Source: Lepidurus packardi
Lineage: Eukaryota > Arthropoda > Branchiopoda > Notostraca > Triopsidae
DNA length: 64,000 nucleotides
Assembly: GCA_023053545.1 (NCBI GenBank)
Contig: JAKZAN010000006.1
Span: 6,763,001-6,827,000 of the forward strand
Direction: 5' to 3'
Made by a program: the position numbers and the translations under genes. The stretch's first letter is position 1, and the number at the start of each line of letters is the position of its first letter. Below the pieces are notes generated by a model that saw only the letters and a list, made by a program, of their open reading frames with translations, was not told where the DNA came from and ran no database searches. Positions 34,234 through 44,949 of the stretch are shown here, one piece after another.

Positions 34234-37175
34234 TCAGCACCACTGCTCATTGGGTTTGCTGGTAGTTTTAAAGCCCGATAAAGAAGGCCATTTGAAATGA
34301 CCTGAAATGCGTTCTTTCTCTGGGGCATGGGGCAAACTATGCAAACCATCTCGCTCGTCTACTGATTGTAAGCTAGCTGCTCGATTTAGATAAAGAAAAG
34401 AAGGCTTTCGAGGGGGAATTGGTTTCGGCCTACGAGGCCTTTCACTCCGGGTGGATTCCAAATCGCTGGCATAGCTACGAATATCACTCCGCACATCCGA
34501 GTCGACAGACATTACACTCCGAGTTTCAGACGGAGAGTCTGGCCTGTTTGTCATTCGCTGGTGAATTTCATGAGGTACGTGTATAGTGGCGGAATTTAGG
34601 GCGTTGTCGTAAGACAGCGATGAATGAGGTCGCCCACTCACATCAAGTTGAGTTTGATGGCTGTGTACATGTTTAGCGCCCCCGTCTAATATCACCACGG
34701 TTTCGCTTCGCCATGTCGTGGAGTTGGCAAGTTTAGTAGTTCGGGGAGGTTTTTCCTTCAAAAGTTTTTTGGTTTCGTTGTCCGAGGCAGTCGTTTTAGC
34801 TACTGCGTGTACCTCGCGCAAATCCCGGGAGTTTCGGACTTTTTGCAATTCATTCACTTGTTCTTCCAAATAAGAAATACGATGGCTTAACCGAATGTTT
34901 TCGTTTTTCATTGCTTCCTTCTCCTTTAACGTCTTTTCCAAGGTTGAATCGTCTGGCTTGCGAAGCGTGACCAATTCAAGTTTCCCTGATAGTAAATTCC
35001 GTATGTCTTCTCCAGTAGCTCCAAGTACGTTGTGTCCATTAATTTCCAAGATTTGGTCGCCAGATTGCAGGCTCTGATTCCCAGCTACCCAGTCGATAAC
35101 GACCCCGTTATTAGACTGAATGGTGAAGGGCGGATTTCGGCTATCATACTGTACAATTGCAGTCATCAAGCAACAAGTCGTTTGCGGATGTACAAACCTA
35201 TTTACGAAGAAAACAAAAAAAAAAACACTCAACGCTTGACCGAGGAGCAAGTAACACTATAAGAAAAAAACGTTACCTGAAAATAGATTCAGATTCACCA
35301 GCAATTTCCCCTTCCTCCAATTTCAACTTCAAAGCTCGCTGTTCCTCTTGCAGATTGAGTAAGCTAATCTCCTCGCGTTCGTATTGATACTCAAATTCCG
35401 CTTGACGAATCCGTGCGTCAATGTTGCTAGATGAACAAAAGACGTCAGCATATTAAACTTAGTTTCAAGAAGCTGGCACAGCCGTAGAAAAAAAAACTTA
35501 CTCATCTACATCCATGTTTTCTAATGCCATCCGTAAAGCTTTTAAGCCTATTCTTTTGTGGTCCTCTTCCTTTTGTAACTTAATTAAGCGCTCTTCAATG
35601 TTACGGCGCTCCAGTCCACGAAGCCTTCGTTTGCTTGAAATAGGTCGTGCCCTCCATCCCAACTGGTGCTGCAGGCTATAATTACAAAGAAAAAGGACTT
35701 TTATAAGTACCTTTGGTGCTTCAAACATTTTGTAGGTACAAGTTGGCGTAACTTGCCCCACGCTTTGTCCAAGCAGGCGGGCAAAACGTACAGTAACCCG
35801 AAAAAACAGTTCGTAGGTATCCAACCGTAACTTAAAGTTTGACCACAATATCGACATCGGCCGTACGCTTGACGTGACGAGGAAATAGCGTACACAGCAG
35901 CGTTAACACTAAAGGGCAACGCGAACTTTTGTTACCATTACCTTTTCCTTCCCGCCGCTATACCCTTCCCATGCAGATTCCTAATTCGCTTTAGAAACCA
36001 ATCAGGGCAAGGCAACACATAACTTTGAGTTGGTTTTCTGTTCGTGACTAATCGTAACATTTGGCCAACATGCGGAAAAATTTTGGCCAACATGCAAAGC
36101 GTACTTGGGCTGTACCACTGCGTGACAGGGAATCGGGACCTGCATTTCTGGTTTAAAAGAGAATGTGGTGCAGTGGCGTGCTAGGAAATTAACGACTGTC
36201 AAGCATATGTGTAGGCTTAATTTCGCTAATCACATTTATTTTTGGATCGTGAATATTATGTATTTTTTGCGAGTTTGTTACCTGAGAATCATGCTTTCTC
36301 GATGTTGCAAGGTGCGTTTCAAGGCCTCAACTTCCCGGTCTCTCCAGAAGGCCAATTCTAAATCCTGCGGCGGTCCGCCTCCACCAACAACACTTGGAGA
36401 ACTCGAAGTTGGACCGGTCAAACTCGGACTGACCGGGACTACTGCGTCTGGTGCGGGACTCCGATGAGCGTGAAGTGCAGGGATTGCGCTATGTCGGGAA
36501 TGCACCGAACTAGTGAATGCAGACTTGCGGCGACGTGACGATAGCGAAACAGCAATACTAGCCATCTGTTTAGCAAGGATATCGATTAGCCATAACCATG
36601 AAACCATGATGTCTGATTAATCCTATTGTTCAGGTGAAGGGCGATATAACATTGCTTACAAGGAAAAAAGAAGACGACAAAAACGCACCGTATAACGGTC
36701 CGCTCTAGCATAGTTTACCGAACGGGAAAAAAGGCAAGGTGCAAATAAAAGTATAATAATTTCCACTTGGTGTCAATTGATGTTCCTATTGTCGCCTGAT
36801 GCAATAAATACTTTACCTTAGCCTCCAGAGTCTGTAACTGAGCCAATTTCGGTTCTTCCCGACCAATAAGCTGGTTCGAAGGCAAAGTGTTCTACAAACC
36901 ATAATTACGAAAAATCAAATAAAAAATAAAAGATAAGACATCGAAAAGGTACGAAGGGACTACATGTATACGTGAAAGTTCGGCGTATTACCAGCGAAAC
37001 GGAGCGAGGTCCCATCTCATGATCTGAATAAGTGATTCTGGAACGCATACTCTTTTTTGAGGCCCTGTAATAAACATTCGAAGTTAAAAAGAAGCAAAGC
37101 TATTTTAATCACTTTATACCTGCTGCTGGACCTTCCTGTGGACCAAACGTCGCTAAACCTCGTGGGTGATTCCAT
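34234..37175 (-). CDS. PDZ-domain coiled-coil protein, unidentified
   Basis: Minus-strand exons 37120-37175, 36992-37064, 36817-36891, 36282-36565, 35502-35675, 35277-35426, 34234-35197 close in frame to 591 aa. Order: Ser/Arg-rich N-terminus; a helical charged segment (about residues 170-270, e.g. EERLIKLQKEEDHKRIG, QAEFEYQYEREEISLLNLQ); one PDZ domain (about 275-350: FTIQSNNGVVIDWVAGN, SGDQILEINGHNVLGATG); a short coiled coil; and a Ser-rich tail with RPRRPKPIPPRKPSF, a likely SH3 ligand. It looks like a cytoplasmic scaffold. I could not match it to a named family. An acceptor directly before the ATG (TTTTTCAG|C) implies an upstream non-coding exon. 205 bp separates its stop from TMEM248. 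Confidence 0.75.
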
Positions 37176-40100
37176 GCTGAAAAACGTGGATTTCTCCTTT
37201 GCTATGTGTGTGTATGTATATTCACCACCCCCGGTGTATCATATACCTGGCATACTTCAGTATAATTACACCTGTCAGGAAAATAAAGGGTAAAAAAAGA
37301 GGACAAGTCAGATAAAACTTAATTGGAAGTCCAACTACCCGCCAAGCGGTTGTTTTCTGTTTGGTAAACTTATGAATAAGAAAACAACCTTTTTACATGC
37401 TTAAACGCCAGATAATATTCCGTTAATGCATTGAAAAACATCCCCACGCGTGGAAAAGCGCACCAGGAGGTCTACCCTGCGAAAAGGGTACCGAGTGAAG
37501 AAAAAATTCCTATTTTAGGTTTTGTTTTAATGACCAGGGGTATATGGTAATGAACTCCTCGATGTTTCTCCCAGGAGCGGGATCCTGGACTGTCGTGCTC
37601 CCATGCTAGGAAAATAATGTTTGTCATCAAGGGAACGGAAAAGAGAAATTGTTTCGGGGAGGTATTCAGGTGAAGTTCCCACGACCTAGCCCCTCCTACC
37701 TCGCTGAAGGAAAAAGGTAGCCTTTACTCAAGGGTTATACGCCGTCATAAAAAAGGAAGTGCAATAGAGATACCAAAGACGCACACAATAGGACGAGTTT
37801 ATAGTTTTACTTTGAAAGTCCAAAAATGGGGGTGCAGTCTCAGCGAGAAGAAATAGAATATCTGTCTGCGCAAAGGGGTTCCCGCCTTTTCGGCGACGGA
37901 GCAAGAAGAGCTTTCGTAATCTATGATTAATACAGATAACAAGGCCAGCGGAAGTAAGGTACAAAAGTAAAAGGGGGCAGGGGGGTAAGGATGTTAAGAT
38001 AAAGCAGGTGAGAGGAAACGGCCAACGAGCTTCGAATGAGCTTGTAGAAGCCGGGTAGTAAAGGGAGAAACAAAAAAGGAGACCTCGCTGGCGGAAATGC
38101 TTTTATAACGTCAACATTCCGATGTTGAGAACTTTTATGATAAGACCAAGGAAGCAGTTTTAGCAGACTACAACTTCATAAGTAGTACAAGATAACGATA
38201 ACAAACTTTACAAGATTTCAAGTCGCTTGGCAATTAGCCAAGTGTTAAGTTCCGGGTGGCAATCACATGTCTCACCTTCACTCATGCAGGAGATAACTAA
38301 GTGTTACGGATTCACACGCTAAAACGTATCGAATTCAAATCAACGGCGCTGGAATGTTTTCTAGTGAGATCTAAGAAGCAAAACACATCCTTCACTAGCA
38401 AAGGTCAGACGGAGAATTAGACTTCCAAGTCGAGGGAGCACTATGCTCTTTTACAAGCAACAACCAGGCACACGGGACACAAGAGGGGGGATACAAGAGC
38501 AGGTACGAAAGGCCCCTCAGGTATATGGTAAAATGAGCTAGCGAAAAGAAGCAGCAGCAAAGCACCATAGGCAGGATGCGGGAAAAGCTCCGTGATTAGC
38601 AGCCCTAACGTGTAAACCATTACAGGATAATACGGAAGCTTGGAAGGAACGAAATTTTGTTATCAAAACTCAAACTTTTCCACTTTGATAGCCAAACTTT
38701 AGCTTTATGTCGTCTATTGCAAATTTTTATATACAACACTACGGTACATAGTACGGAAACATAAGTAGGCTATGGGCGTTCGAAAAGCGAGCATCGCATG
38801 CAACCTTTTGCGTCATGTAGTACCAACCAACCGACGTCGTGGTTAATGACGTCCCCAATGTTCCGAAGTACTCGTAAAACTTACCCCTTACTGCAATGTG
38901 AGGCTGTCTGCCTTAGTTTACGGTGGAATCTTGTCAAATAAATCATGCCGAATGAACCTACACGTTAGCTAGACACGAACAAACCGACAGAACGGATGGA
39001 ATCCGTAATGCCTACCTTCACGGTACGTCAGGTATTCCATTGCTAAATACATATTCATGTGGTAAAGTGATAGAGCTTCTACTACGAATGACACTGAAGC
39101 CATAGGATGCCCAGAATTGCTCAATATCCGTTACTCCGGATAAAAAGCTTGCATAAGCACCAAAAAATAACACTACTAAATGACACAAAAACGTTCACAG
39201 AAGCGATTGCTGAGGCTTCCTATCAAGAAGACACGGAAAAATTTATGTCAACGAACATAATCTAGTAGAACAAAGAGAATACAAAATGCACGACGATCTC
39301 ATCCTTTTTCCAGGAAAGGAAATCTGACAATTCAAGCGGCTTAAACATCTCTCACCCACCATCGCTCTTCAAGTCAAGATTATCAGATTTAATAAGGAGC
39401 GTCTTTGTATCCATAAATACTAAACGCACTAATACACTCCTCGTCTTCAGCTAAGTAATCTGTATTTCTGTACACTTTTTGCTAACTTGAGAACTAAACT
39501 TAAACCTTTAAATCTCTTTGGTTTACATTCCGAATACTATCACTCCAAGAAAAAAAAGAACTCCCAACCTCTCTGGGTGACATTCAATTTGCGGTGCAAA
39601 CAGACTGAGTGCGGTGGGACCCAGGCACTTTCACATAAACTGAGCCTCTATAACCAAACATCTGAACCTGCTGGGTGGGAAGCATTGTGGTGAACACCCT
39701 TCCACGGGACAATGTATCGCAGTTCGGCCTTGGTTCACTAGGCGATATACACCTCATCAATTAGCGTTAGGATCACTTTAGGTCATTACCTCCTCCTACG
39801 TCAAGCTCAACTTTCATCCTTTCCACGCCTCTACCGACATCTTATACACATGAGAGATGAGGTTAGCTCCTCATGGAAGAAACAACCGAGGTCTTTGCAG
39901 AGGTTGCACCCTTCCACCCCGAAACAAGGCGCTCCATAAAAGTGACGAATGTCTTACGGTTTGCGCCATAAGCTGGCTGAGGTATAATGCTACCTAAATT
40001 GGACTATGCACATCAGGGGGCCATCCAATTTCTTCTTAGCCCCCCGAGTTTGTTTTTCCACACCTCGCGAGTTGTTGTCAGCGTCCGTGGAGAACTTGGA

Positions 40101-40593
40101 TTAATTCATATTAACCAAGTTCCTGCCCAAACTCATAAGTCTGTCCTACTACAGTCCCTTTTTCCTTTGGTAATAAAAGAATTAAGGTTCATCCAGAGCT
40201 GCAAAGGTGGGGAATGAAAACTCCCGTCTTGTCATAATTGGGCAACACCTCTGTGACATCCAGTACAGGACAGGACTTCCCATCTTTTAGCTGCTGTCCA
40301 TTTTTTATTAGTTCTCGTACTTGGCAGTGTGTGTCTCAAGTCTTTCTTATATCCGTGTAACTTTAGGAGGCACGTATTGTTTTATGGATTCATTCTTGCC
40401 AACTTCGAGCGTTGGTAGCGGTAAATTTGCTACAAAGGGTGTATTGGCTTGTACGCAGGGTGTCTAAAGTCAATAGAGAAAGAAGCTTCCCGTGGTTCGG
40501 GGGTTTGACCTTTTGGTATGTGCACTGCACCGATGGGCGGTTCTTCAGAAGACGCATGTTCTACCGTCAACCGACTTGTTTGACTGGAAGCTG
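37176..40593. other. 3.4 kb without recognisable genes
   Basis: No ORF with splice-consistent coding character was found on either strand, and no tRNA-like or terminal-repeat structure was seen. In a genome this dense it is exceptional. It may hold the first intron and promoter of the PDZ gene and the distal control region of CAPA, or an untranslated RNA. Confidence 0.4.
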
Positions 40594-40600
40594 TATAAAA
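40594..40600 (+). promoter_or_regulatory. TATA box of the CAPA gene
   Basis: TATAAAA (followed by GG) lies 129 bp upstream of the ATG. A start site about 30 bp downstream would leave a 5' UTR near 100 nt. Cell-type-restricted neuropeptide genes often have TATA promoters. Position and sequence fit, but no transcript data support it. Confidence 0.55.
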
Positions 40601-40728
40601 GGACCAATCGGTTCACCCACTATCGGTACAACAAGCTTGACTTGTTCTGGTATCTTGAGGGCTGTTGTCAGTGATTCCCTGCTTACGCGTGAAATTAGCG
40701 TTAACTCGAGTGTTGCTTCACAATCACA

Positions 40729-41489
40729 ATGCAAGGTTTCTTTCTCGGAGTCTTGCTCCTGGTGTCGATAAGTGTCTCGTCTAGCAATGGTAGCGTCTTG
40801 TTTTATCTTCGTAAGTAGAAGTTTTCATGTTAACTTTTGCCCAATCAATGTCTAGAAGTAAAGAGGCAATCTCTCATTGCGTTTCCGAGAGTGGGTCGTT
40901 CCATTTACAACAGCGATTCTGTCCGTCCAGATTCTTTCTACATTAACCCGGAACGTTCAATCCAATCGCAAGTCCTCCAAGGTAACTCGACTAGAGACCC
41001 AATTTCCCGATAAAATAAGTTGTATAATGTTAAAAACGCCTTACTTTCTTCGCTTTAAATCAGGCGTTCGACAGTACAAACGCCAGGGACTAATTCCGTA
41101 TCCACGGGTGGGAAAACGCCAATCTTTCATTGCATTTCCAAGAGTGGGAAAGCGTCAAAGTATCGACAGTTCCGATCCATTGGACGCATATTCCGACTTG
41201 TCTTCGAATCCTGATAATTCACCACTGAGTAGATTCACTTGACAATTTCTATCTATTGGAATTTTTAAAATTGCTTTGATTAGTGTACGATGCTATGGAA
41301 CCATCCGACGAGTTCTTACATGTTTACCCACGCAGTGTGGGTAAGTTTCCGTTCGGGCCTCGTTTAGGCCGCGAGAAAAGGGAAGTGATCGACGTCTACG
41401 AAGACTCCAAAGAAACTCCGAAAGCAGAAAGTGACAAGCATATGTTCAGGTACCCGTTCAGTCCGCGATTGGGAAACTGCAACAACTAG
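40729..41489 (+). CDS. Capa: CAPA neuropeptide precursor (periviscerokinins and pyrokinins)
   Basis: CAPA peptides act through GPCRs on Malpighian tubules, muscle or other targets; PRL-amides activate pyrokinin receptors. Exons 40729-40789, 40856-40981, 41064-41228, 41284-41489; 185 aa. A signal peptide (FFLGVLLLVSISVSS) covers about residues 1-19. Three FPRV/YPRV-amide peptides follow: QSLIAFPRV-GR (25-35), QGLIPYPRV-GKR (70-81) and QSFIAFPRV-GKR (82-93), each with N-terminal Gln likely to become pyroglutamate. Then come HVYPRSVGK (about 130-138), FPFGPRL-GREKR (139-150, a pyrokinin) and YPFSPRLG-NCNN at the C-terminus with no basic residue after Gly. The gene is TATA-driven and lies tail to tail with UNC50. 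The QGLI-type peptide resembles tick/mite periviscerokinin. Confidence 0.95.
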
Positions 41490-41742
41490 AGAAAACGAGG
41501 AAAAGCGCCACGATATACTACAGCTCTATTTATTTATTTTAGAATTTTATGTTCCATACCTGGAATCAAACTTTCCCAACGTGTTCTCTCGTCATTAAAA
41601 TCCTATGTTACACCTTATAAGAACCGATCTCAGAACTTCGTGTGCACGTGCCCCACAAGTCAAAAATACACGCTATGATTTATTCAATCGATATTGTTTC
41701 ATAGCAAGGTGACAGGAATGGGTATTTCAATGGTCAAAACAA

Positions 41743-42918
41743 TTACAGGAAATGTAAACGATATAAATAAAACTCTACCCATGTATGCGTAACATTCCAC
41801 TGTATGCACAAGGAAGCGATGTAAACGATGAAAAGAAATGGTAACGGGTACAGAAGACTCCGTGTTTTGTGAAGAAAAGGTAGACCTGCAGAGGGGAAAT
41901 TTACATAATACAACATAAATATTTCGTTTACTATTTCTTTTGATAACTTACTGCTATATCCTAAAGTAGTAATGTAAATATAGTATGATAATGCCAGTAT
42001 CCAGAAAGAGTTTCCCACCAGGGTGGCAAAAAAACCATTACCGCTTATCAATACTGGAAATAGGTCAAAACAAAAAAAGGATTAAGATGAATCTATATGG
42101 CTTTTGTTATTAATACCTGGGTAGAAAAAGAGCTGTAAGACATGAAGCAAGATTAGCGATGGAAAGATTGCGTTGAGATGGACATCAAAGGCAAATCCCC
42201 ATTCCACTTCCAAGTCCAAGCCCCCACGACTATTGCTCGCTACACTTTTGACAAGCCAACGGTTGCTGTACCACCTTTTTATACAGTAAAGTCAAATTTA
42301 TCCTTTTAGTAAAATATGAGTTAAATGGTTTTACCATAAAATTGTGGCCATAACGCAACCAGCAAAAAGAAAATCAACGAAGACAGTGTACAAGAGGAAC
42401 TTTACAAACCCCGTGAACGACAACGACATAAACACGGCAAAAACTATACTTGATACTAAATAATATAGGATTAGATTAGGAGCAATGTTGCTTAATGCTC
42501 ATTACCGAACAGCCAGCCAGACAACAGAACCAAAAAGGCAGGGTCATCACGTGCAAACTGCGCTTTGGATTCTAAGATTTACGGAATCATTTTTCGTTTG
42601 CTCAGATCGTAATTCATTCATTCATAAGCTATTACGTTTTCTGTAGAAAAAGTTCTTGTATACTTTCTGAGGCGATACGAAGAGATAAATCATTTGCCAC
42701 AAGGCAAACTGGAAATCCATTTGTCGAAAGTTTATAAGTTTCTTCATATATTTCCATCGTTTCGCGGCTGCGGACAAACAACCGGGACTATAACCTAAAG
42801 GTGATGGTAGCGGAGAAAAATGTGACGGGCTAGTGTGTGGCGGGGGTGGTGATCGTGGCAAGCCGGCCTGGGACATCGTTGTTACAGACGGAGACGGCGA
42901 TGTAGGAAATTTACGCAT
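41743..42918 (-). CDS. UNC50: UNC-50 homologue, Golgi membrane protein
   Basis: UNC-50 is a multi-pass ER/Golgi protein needed for assembly and traffic of some acetylcholine receptors and for Golgi GBF1 recruitment. Exons 42636-42918, 42506-42571, 42335-42455, 42117-42274, 41952-42053, 41743-41885; 290 aa (human 259). Conserved: FRQMDFQFALWQMIYLFVSPQKV, split here by length only, with RQMDFQFALWQM diagnostic; FARDDPAFLVLLS; VEWGFAFDVHLNAIFPSL; LVGNSFWILALSYYIYITTL. The N-terminus is longer than usual and Pro/Ser-rich (RSPPPPHTSPSHFSPLPS). The first ATG in frame is at 42918; a possible acceptor upstream hints at a 5' UTR intron. Confidence 0.95.
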
Positions 42919-43677
42919 TTCTGCGTTATAATAGCACTGTGTCCCACTTAACACGTATTCCCTGAAGAATACTGCAATAGAAACCGCGGCTCACTATGAC
43001 TAACTAAAACCAACAGCAGATTTACATTAATTACACTAGATTATTGTGATCTCAATCTCATATAATAATATTCACGCAAAAAATTAATGATTATATATCA
43101 ATTATGCGTTATTATGTGTTTACTCTTAGTAAGTTAGTCTAGTGGTAGTGCATAATGGGTACTGCCAGTACGCAAACAAGAAAGCAGGTTCCTAAATAGT
43201 ATCCTATGTTCCTATATAAGGGCTTATTTCGAACCAAAATGTTTATGTGAGGAGCAGTCTTAATTGTGGGTGTTGAATTAACTATAATCTTGACTTACCA
43301 ATTTAACAAAATCGGGATTAACGCGTCACTCGTAAACAAAACAAGGATGCACTCCGCAAAGTAAACAACAAATCACCGAATTAGGCGTGGCCAAAATGTT
43401 AAGTCCAATAAGTGCTGCCGTCATTGCTAACTTGTAGAACTAAATGTAAGGAAAATTTTGCAACATCACTAGTTATTATTGGTTAAACTATGGATTGATT
43501 TAAATTAAAAATTCCTTATAAATTGTAGCACTTTAACTTAAACATACAATTGAAATCAATGGACGTTTTGCATTATCGAATTATCTAGCTTCGTATCGTT
43601 AACGGAACGAAACCTCTTGTATAATCCTGGGAAAAGTGGGCGTGTTCTACCATAATCAGTAAACAAATCCAACAAAC
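42919..43677. other. Divergent promoter region between UNC50 and EMC7
   Basis: 759 bp, AT-rich, with no ORF or repeat seen. It presumably serves both genes. Part may be a 5' UTR intron of UNC50. Confidence 0.4.
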
Positions 43678-44524
43678 ATGGCAAATCTCAGACGGCTAGT
43701 TTCTACGCTTTTTTGCCTGTTAACCTTTCAGATCCATTCTATTTACACCTATGAAGAAGATGCCGAGAATGGCGGATTGAAAATAGAAGGCAAAGTTTCC
43801 ATTCCTGGAGAGCAAAACGAAAATTGGAGAACTTTGACAAGGATCCTCTTAGACGGAGGTGACATAAAAGCCTTTTTAAGGTAACTAAAGTCTTAGGTGT
43901 CTTATTGTTGCTGTAATAAAGATAATGTTAGGGAGGATGGATCGTTTGTTGTACCAAGTGTACCTTCAGGGTCATATATCTTGGAGATTCACCACCCATC
44001 TTATGCCTTTGAGCCCGTTAGGGTTGATCTTACTTCTAAGGGAAAAGTCAGAGCAAGAAAACTTAACTTGTTACAGCCTGGAGCAGTTCAACAGCTTCCT
44101 TACCCTTTGAAATTCAAGCCACAGGGACCCGTTCGCTATTTTACCCGAAGGGAGCAGTGGCGAATTACAGACTTACTTTTTTCGCCCATGGTAATTTGCA
44201 GATCTTAATTGAAGTGTTTTTTATTCTTATAGTGTTTTTTTTTTTTTTTTTGTAGGTTTTAATGATGCTACTACCGCTGTTCTTAATCGTAGTCTTACCT
44301 CGTATGATGAATGATCCTGAGACACGCAAGGTATTTTAGCATAATTCAAACTTGGGATCGTCCAGGAATTAATTTGTCTTGTATGCTTGTAGGAAATGGA
44401 ATCTATGACACTCCCCAAGTACGAAATGCCGGAAGTGAGTGAAGTTTTAACTTCCTTTTTTGGAGGCGATTCGGGCAAGAAAACCAAACAGAAAAGCATA
44501 ACTGGAAAAAAGAGAGCAAATTGA
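43678..44524 (+). CDS. EMC7: ER membrane protein complex subunit 7
   Basis: EMC7 is a lumenal beta-sandwich subunit of the EMC insertase. Exons 43678-43880, 43932-44190, 44256-44330, 44393-44524; 222 aa (human 242). Signal peptide about residues 1-23 (LVSTLFCLLTFQIHS). The carbohydrate-binding-like fold shows KIEGKVSIPG and EDGSFVVPSVPSGSYILEI; then RYFTRREQWRITDLLFSPM precedes the membrane anchor LMMLLPLFLIVVLPRMMN (about 155-172). The cytosolic tail has MTLPKYEMPEVSEVLTSFF. All signatures fit EMC7. Confidence 0.96.
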
Positions 44525-44949
44525 TAAAAATTGCGCAGTTTTAATTGTAAGGTTTGTCGTGTGTAGAAAGTCAGTACATGTGGTCCTACAAACTATTTAC
44601 CAAGTTTACTACTGAGTTAGTAGCTTAGTTGACATCACGTAAACAGCATTATTGCTCACCGGGTACAGAAACACATACAAAAACAGCACCAAGACATTCG
44701 AAAAAGCGTATGTAAATACTGCTTGCAGCAGAAGTTATGCATTGAACGCGAATTGAAGGCTTCTTGTGCTTGGACAAATTTCACCAATAGGTGCAATGGA
44801 ATGCACCATTTTAAAAATAAAGGCAGAATAAAAGGGCACTGCAGAATCTCTTGAAATGAGCTGTGCTTTTGGGCAAAAAGGCAGCTGAGTTAGTACCGAT
44901 ATTAAAGGCAACTGAAAAATGCAAACATAAACTCAACAAATAAAACTGG
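44525..44949. other. 3' region between EMC7 and bestrophin
   Basis: 425 bp, AT-rich; the 3' ends of two convergent genes. An AATAAA lies near 44816 on the plus strand. No ORF. Confidence 0.4.
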
